Positions 7,871 through 15,492 of a DNA stretch of 18,213 bases are shown here, in pieces; position 1 is the first letter of the stretch; each line of letters begins with the position of its first letter. Both the position numbers and the translations under genes were made by a program. The notes beneath the pieces were generated by a model. That model did not search any database. It was not told the origin of the DNA and saw nothing but the letters and a program-made list of their open reading frames with translations. The stretch covers positions 1-18,213 of the forward strand of contig CAZJWK010000054.1 of the NCBI GenBank assembly GCA_964549595.1, given 5' to 3'. This DNA is from CAZQQN01 sp964549595. Its GTDB lineage: Bacteria; Bacteroidota; Bacteroidia; CAILMK01; CAYYUA01.

Positions 7871-8524
7871 TTAAAGGGACTTTTTTCCAAATTGTACTTT
7901 CCACATTCCTCTTACATCACCTAATGAAAAACCAGTAGCTTTATCATTGGGATACAGGTTTTGGATGGTAATATAATTTTCCACTTTAATGTCTTTTTGT
8001 TTCTGACCATGACAATTCAGACACAGATCATTTTTTATGGTGATGGGATGGTAATATATATTCTTATCCTTTTTCGCCACTATTAAGGACTCCAAGGCTT
8101 TCCCTTGTTTATTTTGCTTTTGGTAAGTCCTGATTAATTTCATTTCGAGAGCACTTGCAGCATTGGATGGGTTTCGGTTTTTATGGGAAACCCGGCCAAT
8201 TTTTACATCATAAGCCTTTGATAGGGAGTCGGTTAAAGGCATGGCCTTATGAGAGCAGTATTGAATGGCTTTTTCAAATCCTCCTTGGCTAATGGCTTGG
8301 GTCAAATGGTTTTTCAAGGATTGAGCTGAGGCTTTGACAATTTGTTTTCCCCTCTTCCTCAAGGGTAAACTATCCCAATCCTTAACGGTATCCGGAGACT
8401 GTTTAGTGACTTTCTTTTGTTTTTTTGCCTCATCCTGGGTTTGTGAATCTTTTTCATTCCCCGTGTTGCAATGTAATAAGAAACATGAACTTGCTATCAT
8501 TAAGAAAGTTAGCCAAGTTTTCAT
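7871..8524 (-). CDS. DUF3365 (Tll0287-like) c-type haem lipoprotein
   Basis: A 217-residue exported protein with one covalent haem site, CLNCH, at 168-172. The family signature is clear: AIQYCSHKAMPLTDSLS (86-102) followed by IGRVSHKNRNPSNAAS (109-124). Residues 1-18 form a short hydrophobic signal ending in LLHC, so it is probably a lipoprotein anchored at Cys19, although His before the Cys is unusual. A lysine- and glutamate-rich linker covers 20-48. As I recall, the related cyanobacterial protein Tll0287 binds its haem with a Cys and a His axial ligand; Cys90 is the candidate Cys here. A redox or ligand-sensing role is inferred. The gene is divergent from phosphofructokinase across 54 bases and has an exact TAnnTTTG promoter. 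The GH3-like gene follows on the same strand. Confidence 0.88.
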   Translation of the reverse strand: MKTWLTFLMIASSCFLLHCNTGNEKDSQTQDEAKKQKKVTKQSPDTVKDWDSLPLRKRGKQIVKASAQSLKNHLTQAISQGGFEKAIQYCSHKAMPLTDSLSKAYDVKIGRVSHKNRNPSNAASALEMKLIRTYQKQNKQGKALESLIVAKKDKNIYYHPITIKNDLCLNCHGQKQKDIKVENYITIQNLYPNDKATGFSLGDVRGMWKVQFGKKSL

Positions 8525-8543
8525 AGGAATGCACTTTTGGCAT

Positions 8544-8551
8544 CAAAAATA
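8544..8551 (-). promoter_or_regulatory. TAnnTTTG -7 promoter element of the DUF3365 gene
   Basis: The minus strand reads TATTTTTG, an exact match. The transcript would start near 8537, about 13 bases before the ATG at 8524. It lies within the 54-base divergent gap shared with phosphofructokinase. Confidence 0.5.
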
Positions 8552-8563
8552 GCAGAAAATTTA

Positions 8564-8571
8564 TTTATTTG
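8564..8571 (+). promoter_or_regulatory. Possible -7 element of pfkA
   Basis: TTTATTTG differs from TAnnTTTG at one base. A TTTG at 8536-8539 lies 24 bases upstream, slightly beyond the usual spacing. Transcription would start near 8578, giving an almost leaderless pfkA mRNA. It is only 12 bases from the opposing DUF3365 promoter, so the two could interfere. Confidence 0.35.
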
Positions 8572-8578
8572 CACATCT

Positions 8579-9559
8579 ATGCCAAATTTAAGAAAAATCG
8601 GCTTATTGACCTCAGGAGGTGATGCCCCGGGGATGAATGCAGCCATTCGGTCGATTACCCGGACGGCATGCTATTTTGGTGTAGAGGTTTTAGCCATTAA
8701 AAGGGGGTTAGATGGCCTTATTAATGATTACATGTATCCAATGGAATCTATTTCCGTAAGTAACATTATTCAAAAGGGAGGGACGATTCTAAAGAGTTCC
8801 AGGAGTGAAGCTTTCAAAACCAGAGAAGGCCGTCAAAAAGCCGCAGACAATTTAAAAGCACGGGGAATAGATGGTTTAATCGCTATTGGAGGTAATGGGA
8901 CGTTCAGGGGATGTGAAGCTTTTACGGATGAACACGATATCCCTACTATCGGGATTCCGGGTACCATCGATAATGACCTTTCCGGAACGGATTATACGCT
9001 GGGTTACGATACAGCGGTCAATACGGCCTTGGATGCCGTTGACCGGATTCGGGATACCGCTTCTTCCCATAACCGGTTATTTTTCATTGAAGTGATGGGC
9101 AGAGATGCCGGTTTTATAGCCCTCAATGTCGGTTTAGGCGGTGGTGCTGAAGGGATTTTAATCCCCGAATCCAAAAGGGATTTCGATTATGCCGTAAAGA
9201 ACCTTCAAAAAGGATGGCAAAGGGAAAAAACCTCTTCCATTATTATTGTCGCGGAAGGGGACGAAGAAGGTGGTGTATTGGAAACAGTCAAAGAAATGAA
9301 ACCATTAATCCCCGAATTTGAGTACCGGGTTTCTATACTTGGCCATATTCAGAGGGGCGGAAGGCCGTTGGCTATGGACCGGGTGTTGGGGTCAAGGTTT
9401 GGATATGCATCCGTTGAAGGCTTACTGAATGGTCATAAAAAAGAAATGGTCGGGATCATAAACCATGAAATGACTTTCACCCCATTCGGGAAATGCATCG
9501 AGGAAAGCAAAGCCATAGATCCCTCTTTGCTTAACCTTGCCGAAATTTTAAGCACTTAA
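8579..9559 (+). CDS. pfkA: 6-phosphofructokinase, PfkA family
   Basis: Phosphorylates fructose 6-phosphate to fructose 1,6-bisphosphate, the committed step of glycolysis, in the cytosol. From ATG at 8579 it has 326 residues, normal for bacterial PfkA. Visible sites are GGDAPGMN at 13-20 (ATP loop), PGTIDNDL at 127-134 with catalytic Asp131, and EVMGRDAG at 171-178 (substrate Arg). EGILIPE and HIQRGGRP follow (sugar-phosphate binding). The second nucleotide loop reads IGGNGTFRG at 103-111. Gly107 there matches ATP-dependent enzymes (PPi-dependent ones have Asp), but Asn106 replaces the Asp of GGDGS (Asp103 in E. coli) that helps bind Mg-ATP. The frame extends 14 codons upstream, but a start there would lie before the family-typical N terminus and within the promoter region. 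A multi-pass membrane protein gene follows after 12 bases. Confidence 0.95.
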   Translation: MPNLRKIGLLTSGGDAPGMNAAIRSITRTACYFGVEVLAIKRGLDGLINDYMYPMESISVSNIIQKGGTILKSSRSEAFKTREGRQKAADNLKARGIDGLIAIGGNGTFRGCEAFTDEHDIPTIGIPGTIDNDLSGTDYTLGYDTAVNTALDAVDRIRDTASSHNRLFFIEVMGRDAGFIALNVGLGGGAEGILIPESKRDFDYAVKNLQKGWQREKTSSIIIVAEGDEEGGVLETVKEMKPLIPEFEYRVSILGHIQRGGRPLAMDRVLGSRFGYASVEGLLNGHKKEMVGIINHEMTFTPFGKCIEESKAIDPSLLNLAEILST

Positions 9560-9571
9560 AAATTTAAGCTA

Positions 9572-10174
9572 TTGAGGTGGATCCTTTACATTTTTGCGTT
9601 GATTGTTTTCTTACTGGCCAATTACTTTTCCGGGAAGGCTTCTGGCAATGCCGAAAATCTGTTTCAAATATGGATCTTACTATTTGCCTTAATTTCCATC
9701 GATACGGGAATAAGGCTTAGGAAATCTCCATTTCTGTTTTTTCCGGTTGGCTACCTTGTGATAAGCGGGTACCAGTATTACCTGACGATCCAGGGCCAAA
9801 TCGGCACTGCGTTAACTTCAGGCATGCAATTGATAGGGTCTGTTTTGCATTTAATTTTAGGCATCTGGTTTTTATACCAATTTTTCCAGGTTTCCAAACA
9901 GGATAAGGAATTAAGGGCATTTTATGTGGCGGCAGGCATTGCCGCGGTTTTTTTCGGAAGTCATTTAGTATCTTTTCTGGCTGATGTGTCCACTTTGGAA
10001 AAAATTCATTCTCTCCGTTTAAGCAGCTATTTGATGATTGCTACAGGCGGCCGGTTTCTTTTGCTGGAGCAAACCCAACGCAACCATCCTCAATATGCGA
10101 ACCTTATGCCCATGGTAATAATCATTCATATTTTTATTGTTGGGGGTAAATTGATAGGAAATTTTCTTACATAA
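9572..10174 (+). CDS. Uncharacterised multi-pass membrane protein in the pfkA operon
   Basis: A 200-residue protein I do not recognise. It is largely hydrophobic, with about six or seven membrane segments at roughly 2-19, 30-46, 55-71, 84-105, 117-137, 151-166 and 178-198. No catalytic motif, Cys cluster or nucleotide-binding loop is evident. Charged residues concentrate in the loops around 108-115 and 142-149. The apparent start is TTG at 9572, 12 bases after the pfkA stop, so it is very likely co-transcribed with and translationally close to pfkA. No in-frame ATG occurs before about residue 85. The frame is closed by TAA at 10172-10174. Linkage to glycolysis is by position only. Confidence 0.75.
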   Translation: MRWILYIFALIVFLLANYFSGKASGNAENLFQIWILLFALISIDTGIRLRKSPFLFFPVGYLVISGYQYYLTIQGQIGTALTSGMQLIGSVLHLILGIWFLYQFFQVSKQDKELRAFYVAAGIAAVFFGSHLVSFLADVSTLEKIHSLRLSSYLMIATGGRFLLLEQTQRNHPQYANLMPMVIIIHIFIVGGKLIGNFLT

Positions 10175-10258
10175 CCCGAATGCTCATTTTGCTTTAGCAA
10201 TAAACCTATTTCAACTTTCAAACTTTTTCATTGTTCCATTCCTTGCCATCAAAACCCG

Positions 10259-10266
10259 TATTTTTG
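10259..10266 (+). promoter_or_regulatory. TAnnTTTG -7 promoter element of the proline dehydrogenase gene
   Basis: TATTTTTG is an exact match. The transcript would begin near 10273, leaving about 18 bases before the ATG at 10291. A possible -33 ATTG at 10230-10233 is 25 bases upstream, a little far. Confidence 0.5.
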
Positions 10267-10290
10267 CACCGGTATTAAACTTCTTTAGCC

Positions 10291-11487
10291 ATGGCAGAGA
10301 ATGAAACGGCTTTGGATTTTACAAATACGGCCATTGCTTACGAGGCCAAAAGCAAACAAGACCTTAAAAGAGCAAGGTTTTTATTTACATTGCTCCAGAA
10401 TCCCATTATCAGCCGTCCTGGACAAGCGTTCATAAAAATGGCTGTTAAGCTCGGCCTACCTGTAAAGTTCCTTATAAAAGCCACCTTATACAAGCAATTT
10501 ATCGGAGGAGAGAATCTGGCACATTGTACCAAATTGGCCGGATATCTTGATCAATTCCAAATAGGTGCTATCCTGGACTATGCCATGGAAGGCGAAGAAA
10601 GTGAAGCCGCTTTCAGCCGTACTTTAGAGGAATTTAAGAGGAACATCGACCTGGCTGCTGAACAAACCAATATTCCGGCTACTGTATTTAAACCCAGTGC
10701 CATTGCCCGCAATAAAAATCTGGAAAAACTTAGCCGTAAGGCTTTCCAGGAATGGGAAGAACAAGACCATCAAACTTTTAATCAGATAAAAAGCCGGTTT
10801 GAAACCATTTTTGAGCATGCTTATGATAAAAAAGTCCCGGTAATGGTGGATGCAGAAGAAAGCTGGATCCAAGCCATCATTGATTACCTGGTGATGGAGA
10901 TGATGAACAAGTATAATCACAAACAACCTATTGTCGTCAATACTTATCAGCTTTACCGCAAAGACCGGTTATCTGTACTGAAAACCCACTATGAGGAAGC
11001 CAGTCAAAAAGGTTTTTATTTTGGTGCCAAACTGGTCAGAGGGGCTTACCTGGAGCAAGAACGGGAAAGGGCAGAAGAAAAAGGGTATCCTTCCCCTGTG
11101 CATGATAAAAAAGTCGATACCGACAAGGATTACGATGCGGCTGTTTCATTTTGCATCAATAATTCAGACCGGATTTATACGGTCATTGCTTCCCATAACG
11201 AGGAAAGTTGCCGCATGGCGGCAAAACAAATTCATAAAGAGCGTATAATCAGAGGTCATTCCTTTGTTTGGTTTTCTCAATTGTACGGTATGGCGGATCA
11301 CATAAGCTTCAACCTGGCAAAAGCCGGGTTTAATGTGGCCAAATACATTCCTTATGGCCCTGTCAAAGCAGTGGTTCCTTATTTAATCCGAAGGGCCGAG
11401 GAAAATAGTTCAATGCAGGGCCAGGTTCAAAAAGAAGTGAAAGCGATTAACGAAGAGTTGAAAAGGAGACAAAATGGAAAAGGATAG
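10291..11487 (+). CDS. Proline dehydrogenase, single-domain
   Basis: An FAD enzyme that oxidises proline to pyrroline-5-carboxylate, passing electrons to the quinone pool at the inner membrane. It has 398 residues, so only the ProDH barrel is present. The P5C dehydrogenase half of bifunctional PutA is absent and not encoded in this window. Conserved barrel elements appear in order: MVDAEES at 185-191, NTYQLYRKD at 217-225, KLVRGAY at 247-253, SHNEES at 301-306, QLYGM at 330-334, YIPYGPVK at 352-359 and YLIRRAEEN at 364-372. The last contains the paired Arg that bind proline's carboxylate. Residues 30-125 form the N-terminal helical region usual in Bacteroidota members. The start at 10291 agrees with the promoter element 25 bases upstream. 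The gene stands alone, with gaps of 116 and 208 bases on its two sides. Confidence 0.93.
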   Translation: MAENETALDFTNTAIAYEAKSKQDLKRARFLFTLLQNPIISRPGQAFIKMAVKLGLPVKFLIKATLYKQFIGGENLAHCTKLAGYLDQFQIGAILDYAMEGEESEAAFSRTLEEFKRNIDLAAEQTNIPATVFKPSAIARNKNLEKLSRKAFQEWEEQDHQTFNQIKSRFETIFEHAYDKKVPVMVDAEESWIQAIIDYLVMEMMNKYNHKQPIVVNTYQLYRKDRLSVLKTHYEEASQKGFYFGAKLVRGAYLEQERERAEEKGYPSPVHDKKVDTDKDYDAAVSFCINNSDRIYTVIASHNEESCRMAAKQIHKERIIRGHSFVWFSQLYGMADHISFNLAKAGFNVAKYIPYGPVKAVVPYLIRRAEENSSMQGQVQKEVKAINEELKRRQNGKG

Positions 11488-11630
11488 GAGCGAAACCAAT
11501 GAATTCAGACTCACCTTATCCTATCCGCATTATCCGTTTAAATAGGCCGGGTTTTACAAAGATAAGGAGGCTTAAAAGACGGTGCGACTTTAGAAAAAGA
11601 TGACTCAACAGGAAAGGGAAATTAACCATT

Positions 11631-11653
11631 AAAGGCAAAGGGCTTTAGCCTTT
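11631..11653 (+). repeat. Small inverted repeat upstream of lysS
   Basis: AAAGGC (11631-11636) pairs with GCCTTT (11648-11653). Alternatively, AAAGG at 11637-11641 pairs with the same right arm around a seven-base loop. No T-tract follows, so it is not a good terminator for the proline dehydrogenase gene. It overlaps the position where the -33 contact of the lysS promoter would fall and could be an operator or chance. The rest of 11488-11666 shows nothing recognisable. Confidence 0.25.
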
Positions 11654-11666
11654 CACCTCGCATTAT

Positions 11667-11674
11667 TACCTTTG
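11667..11674 (+). promoter_or_regulatory. TAnnTTTG -7 promoter element of lysS
   Basis: TACCTTTG is an exact match. A near-consensus TTTA at 11644-11647 lies 19 bases upstream, correctly spaced for a -33 element. Transcription would start near 11680, about 15 bases before ATG 11696. The alternative TTG start at 11672 lies inside this element and would not be in the mRNA. Confidence 0.55.
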
Positions 11675-11695
11675 CAAAAATTTGAAAAGCAAGTT

Positions 11696-13255
11696 ATGGA
11701 GCGGAAACTCACCGATCAGGAAGAACAAAGAAGGGAAGCTTTAAAGCAAATCAGGGAATTAGGCATTGAGCCTTACCCGGCTGAGTCTTATGAAACCAAT
11801 GTCCATGCGGAGGAAATCCTTCGGCACTTTGATGAAAATAAACCCAACTATCAGGATGTCACTCTTGCCGGTCGGTTAATGCAAAGGCGTGTCATGGGAA
11901 AGGCATCCTTTGCCGAACTACAGGACGAAACCGGTACCATCCAATTATACTTCAGCCGGGATGATATTTGCCCGGGAGAAGACAAAACCTACTACAACAG
12001 GCTTTTTAAAAAATTGCTGGATATCGGGGATATCATTGGCGTAAGGGGTTATGTCTTTCGGACAAAAATGGGTGAAATAACCGTATTTGTCCGGGAATTC
12101 AAACTGTTATCCAAAGCCTTAAAACCTTTACCAGTGGTTAAGGAGAAGGCCGGACAAACCTACGATGCCTTTTCGGATCCTGAACAAAGGAGCCGGATGC
12201 GTTATATCGATTTAATTGTGAATACGGAAGTCCGTGAGCGATTTAAGGTTCGCACCCGTATCATGAATGCGATGCGTGAATTTTTGAACAATCAGGATTA
12301 TCTTGAAGTAGAGACTCCTGTTTTACAGCCTATTTATGGAGGTGCAGCGGCAAGGCCCTTTAAAACCTATCACAATACCCTGGAAATACCGTTATACCTG
12401 AGGATCGCCAATGAACTCTACTTAAAGCGGCTTATCGTAGGCGGGTATGAAGGCGTCTATGAATTTGCCAAGGATTTCCGGAATGAAGGCATGAGCCGTT
12501 ACCATAATCCTGAATTTACTCAAATGGAGCTTTATGTGGCTTATAAGGATTATTACTGGATGATGGATTTTGTGGAGGACTTCATGGAGACCATTGTCAA
12601 GGAATCCTTAGGCACCACCAACATCCAATGCGGGGAACACCGGGTTGAATTCAAAAAACCCTGGAAGCGCTATACCATGTACGGTGCCATAGAGGAATTT
12701 ACGGGTTACGATATTTCGGATAAAGACGAAGAGGCCATCAAGGAAGTAGCCCGTACACTCAAAGTGCCTGTTGACGATTCCATGGGCCGGGGAAAACTGA
12801 TAGATGAAATTTTCGGAGAAACTGTGGAGCCTAACCTTATCAATCCGACCTTCATCATGGATTACCCTATTGAAATGTCCCCGTTAGCCAAAAAACACCG
12901 TGAAAAAGAAGGATTGGTGGAAAGGTTCGAGGTCATTTGCATGGGTAAGGAGATCATGAATGCCTTTTCTGAACTTAATGATCCCATAGACCAGCGCCAG
13001 CGTTTTGAAGAACAGCTAAGGTTGGGTGAAAGGGGGGATGAAGAAGCCATGGTTCTGGATGAGGATTTTCTGCGTGCCCTTGAAATTGGAATGCCACCCA
13101 CAACCGGTTTGGGTATCGGCATTGACCGTTTAACCATGATCCTTACCAACCAAGCGTCCATACAGGAGGTGCTTTTCTTTCCCCAAATGCGTCCTGAAAA
13201 GCCAATGGATGAAGAAGTTGAAGAAGGCGACTCTTCTGGCGAAGCAAACGGTTAA
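11696..13255 (+). CDS. lysS: Lysyl-tRNA synthetase, class II
   Basis: Charges tRNA-Lys with lysine. It has 519 residues from ATG at 11696. An N-terminal OB-fold anticodon-binding domain covers about 45-140 (VTLAGRLMQRRVMGKASFAEL). Class II motif 1 surrounds FLNNQDYLEVETPVL (196-210), motif 2 is FRNEGMSRYHNPEFTQMELY (261-280) and motif 3 is GIGIDRL (473-479). All three are intact. The C terminus carries an acidic tail (DEEVEEGDSSGEANG) beyond the usual end at RPEK. The frame stays open for eight codons upstream to a TTG at 11672, but that codon lies within the promoter -7 element, so ATG 11696 is preferred. The gene is convergent with the short-chain dehydrogenase, with only 12 bases between stop codons and no visible terminator. 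Confidence 0.97.
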   Translation: MERKLTDQEEQRREALKQIRELGIEPYPAESYETNVHAEEILRHFDENKPNYQDVTLAGRLMQRRVMGKASFAELQDETGTIQLYFSRDDICPGEDKTYYNRLFKKLLDIGDIIGVRGYVFRTKMGEITVFVREFKLLSKALKPLPVVKEKAGQTYDAFSDPEQRSRMRYIDLIVNTEVRERFKVRTRIMNAMREFLNNQDYLEVETPVLQPIYGGAAARPFKTYHNTLEIPLYLRIANELYLKRLIVGGYEGVYEFAKDFRNEGMSRYHNPEFTQMELYVAYKDYYWMMDFVEDFMETIVKESLGTTNIQCGEHRVEFKKPWKRYTMYGAIEEFTGYDISDKDEEAIKEVARTLKVPVDDSMGRGKLIDEIFGETVEPNLINPTFIMDYPIEMSPLAKKHREKEGLVERFEVICMGKEIMNAFSELNDPIDQRQRFEEQLRLGERGDEEAMVLDEDFLRALEIGMPPTTGLGIGIDRLTMILTNQASIQEVLFFPQMRPEKPMDEEVEEGDSSGEANG

Positions 13256-13267
13256 CCTGAACGCTTC

Positions 13268-14044
13268 TTAATCTTTGTGCAATTGCTTAGCCACCTTTGC
13301 AAGCCATTTACTGGGTAAAAACCGGACCAAAAATGCGCTCAATTGGTTATTGAAACCTGGCACAGCAATCCTTTTACCCCTTTTCATTTGTTTATAGGCA
13401 TAATCGGCTACTTGATCAGGGTTTTTTACACCGGGCAACCTGAATAAACGGCTGTCACCCATCTCCGCTTTTTCCGGAAAGCCAGTCTTCACAGGGCCCG
13501 GGCAAAGAGTAGTCACGGATATCCCGGTGCCGGACAATTCTTCGGCCAATCCTTCTGAAAAAGCCAAAACGTAATGCTTAGTGGCATAATACACAGCCAT
13601 TAACGGACCGGGTTGGAAGGCCGCCAGGGAAGCTACATTTAAAATTTTTCCATGGTTCTGATTTTCCATGTCCGGTAAAAACAACTTGGTTAAGTGGGTT
13701 AAAGCCCGGATGTTCAGATCAATCATGGTGGCTTCTTTTTCCCAGGGGTTTTCATTGAAAGCACCAAGCAGGCCAAAACCTGCATTGTTGATAAGGTAAT
13801 CTATGGTTATTTCCTTATCCCTTGTGGCTTGGTATAGTGCCTCGACCGTCTCAGGTTTGGTTAAATCACAGGGAAAGCAATTAACCGTGATGTGGTATTC
13901 GGATTGCAGTTCTTCCTTAACCAGTGTCAATTTATCCTGGCTGCGGGCTGTTATAAACAAGTTTACATGGTCACGGGCAAACAATTTAGCCAATTCATAC
14001 CCGATTCCGTAGGAGGCACCTGTAATGAGAGCAGTTTCAGCCAT
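13268..14044 (-). CDS. Short-chain dehydrogenase/reductase (classical SDR)
   Basis: A 258-residue cytosolic NAD(P)-dependent oxidoreductase with a complete classical SDR set. It has TGASYGIG at 8-15 (cofactor loop), CDLT near 59-62, NNAG at 86-89, catalytic Ser139, Tyr152 and Lys156 (YYATK), and CPGPVKT at 181-187. Arg34 just after the second strand (ITARS) suggests a preference for NADP(H). The substrate cannot be read from sequence; relatives are often annotated DltE-like or as short-chain reductases of unknown role. The gene starts 14 bases after the stop of the FMN reductase gene upstream, so the two are probably co-transcribed. Both would be NADPH-linked. Confidence 0.92.
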   Translation of the reverse strand: MAETALITGASYGIGYELAKLFARDHVNLFITARSQDKLTLVKEELQSEYHITVNCFPCDLTKPETVEALYQATRDKEITIDYLINNAGFGLLGAFNENPWEKEATMIDLNIRALTHLTKLFLPDMENQNHGKILNVASLAAFQPGPLMAVYYATKHYVLAFSEGLAEELSGTGISVTTLCPGPVKTGFPEKAEMGDSRLFRLPGVKNPDQVADYAYKQMKRGKRIAVPGFNNQLSAFLVRFLPSKWLAKVAKQLHKD

Positions 14045-14058
14045 AGTTTAATTTTTTT

Positions 14059-14637
14059 TTAAAACGGCTTACCTTTTTGCCTTGCCACATTTAAAGCATC
14101 CACGTACCAGTCAAATTCATTCAGAAATTTTTTAATCCGGTCATGGTAGGCTTCCTCAAAAGGTTCACCGTTCTCATTGAATGCTTTTTGCACATTAGGT
14201 ACTGGGAATATACTTGAAATGCTCGGCATTCCCAATTCCGCCAGAACAGCCCTTAAGTGCACAGCTGCCCTTACCCCTCCGAAAATACCGGCAGAATAAC
14301 AAGCTATGGCACTTGGTTTAAAAAGATATTCCGATTGAAAATGATCAAGCAGGTTTTTCAAAGCAGGCGGCACGCTATGGTTGTATTCCCCGCTAACAAT
14401 GACGTAACCTTCCGCCCTTTTTAAAATGTTTGCCAGGTTTGCCAGGTTTTCCGGGGCTTCGCCCTCTCCAAACTCTTTGTACATTTTGTCAAGAAGTGGC
14501 AAATCCTGGGCTTTGGCATCAATAAAATCCACTTTATGGCCCCTTTCCTGCAATTTATTTATCACAAACCTGGCCGCCCTGATGCCTTGCCGATGGTGGC
14601 GTACTGATCCGTAAATTACTGCTAATTGGTGACTCAT
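14059..14637 (-). CDS. NADPH-dependent FMN reductase family protein
   Basis: A 192-residue flavodoxin-fold protein. The FMN phosphate loop is GSVRHHRQG (10-18). EYNHSVPPALKNLLDH (84-99) is the hallmark FMN ring-binding and dimer segment of the NADPH_FMN_red family, and YSAGIFGGVRA (114-124) is the third cofactor loop. Family members reduce FMN, quinones or azo dyes with NADPH; the physiological substrate is unknown. The frame is open four codons further to a TTG at 14649, but ATG at 14635-14637 gives the normal N terminus, with the first strand (QLAVIYGS) starting almost at once. It is followed after 14 bases by the SDR gene and preceded by the outer-membrane protein gene, with a 61-base gap. 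Confidence 0.92.
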   Translation of the reverse strand: MSHQLAVIYGSVRHHRQGIRAARFVINKLQERGHKVDFIDAKAQDLPLLDKMYKEFGEGEAPENLANLANILKRAEGYVIVSGEYNHSVPPALKNLLDHFQSEYLFKPSAIACYSAGIFGGVRAAVHLRAVLAELGMPSISSIFPVPNVQKAFNENGEPFEEAYHDRIKKFLNEFDWYVDALNVARQKGKPF

Positions 14638-14698
14638 GATTTTTTCCAATTTATAGGTTGGGAAATAATTGACTGTTAGGTGGCTGATGAAATTTTTA

Positions 14699-15436
14699 TT
14701 AAAATTGATAGTTGGCGCCTAAAGCCAGTCCATAGGAATAAAAATTTTCGGATAGGGAAAGTTCTCTGGCAGGACCAACCATAAATTTACCATAAGGGCT
14801 AACTACCAGGTCCCATTTTTTACTTAAATGAAATTGAAAGTCAAAGCTTCCATGAATTGAAAAATTAAAAAACGTCATGGAAGAAAAAAGGTTACCTGAA
14901 ATTTCGGATTGGCTGCCATCCTTAAAATGTTTTGTTTGCGAAAAACCGGCACCTAAGACAAATTGATTCAAAATACCCGGTTTAAACCAGAGTTGCCATT
15001 TGTCATTGTTGACAAAACGCAATTTAAAATTAACAGGAATTTCCAGGTAATGGGCTTTGAAAACGGATTCTTTCCTGGTCAGGATACTGGTGTCAAAATT
15101 ATTTTTCCTGGTGTTACGGTAGGTTTTTCGGGAATACCATAAGCCACTTTGCAAATGGAATTTACGGCTGTAATGTTGGTTGATCGATATACCGGCTGAA
15201 TAGGAAAATCTTCCTGATTCCTGCCTGTTTCTTGCATTCGCAACGGAATCCCAGATCTTGGCCAGGGTATCAACGGGTTTGGGCTTGTTTAAGACCCTGT
15301 AGTGGTAACCTGGAGCCGCAAAAATTTCCAAACTATAACCACCAGAATCTATATTGCTGGTTTTTGAATTCTGGGATTGAACGATATTCAACAATCCAAG
15401 GATTAAAAAAGAGAAGCATAATGACCATTTTTTCAT
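14699..15436 (-). CDS. Outer-membrane beta-barrel protein (PorT/OmpW-like size), uncharacterised
   Basis: A 245-residue protein with a clear signal peptide (residues 1-21, MKKWSLCFSFLILGLLNIVQS). The rest alternates hydrophobic and polar residues in many short strands rich in Tyr, Phe and Gly (for example FSYSAGISINQHYSRKFHLQSGLWYSRKTY). The last residue is Phe in LGANYQF, the classic signature for insertion into the outer membrane by the BAM machinery. The size fits an eight- to ten-strand barrel of the kind often annotated PorT-family or outer-membrane beta-barrel domain in Bacteroidota. The function is not known. It sits 56 bases after the LiaF-like gene on the same strand and so may belong to that envelope operon. 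Confidence 0.82.
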   Translation of the reverse strand: MKKWSLCFSFLILGLLNIVQSQNSKTSNIDSGGYSLEIFAAPGYHYRVLNKPKPVDTLAKIWDSVANARNRQESGRFSYSAGISINQHYSRKFHLQSGLWYSRKTYRNTRKNNFDTSILTRKESVFKAHYLEIPVNFKLRFVNNDKWQLWFKPGILNQFVLGAGFSQTKHFKDGSQSEISGNLFSSMTFFNFSIHGSFDFQFHLSKKWDLVVSPYGKFMVGPARELSLSENFYSYGLALGANYQF

Positions 15437-15492
15437 AAAAAAAGGCTTTTGGGTTTTGGTCTGTTAGGAATTAGTTTACCCAGTGCACTGAT

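Noticed and set aside
8537..8578. Longer pfkA start at 8537
   Set aside because: The extra 14 residues are not part of the family N terminus and overlap the divergent promoter region of the DUF3365 gene.
10624..10926. Minus-strand frame of 100 codons inside proline dehydrogenase
   Set aside because: It lies opposite conserved barrel motifs, and composition and context indicate a shadow.
11672..11695. TTG start of lysS eight codons upstream
   Set aside because: The codon lies within the exact TACCTTTG promoter element, before the expected transcript start. ATG 11696 gives a normal N terminus.
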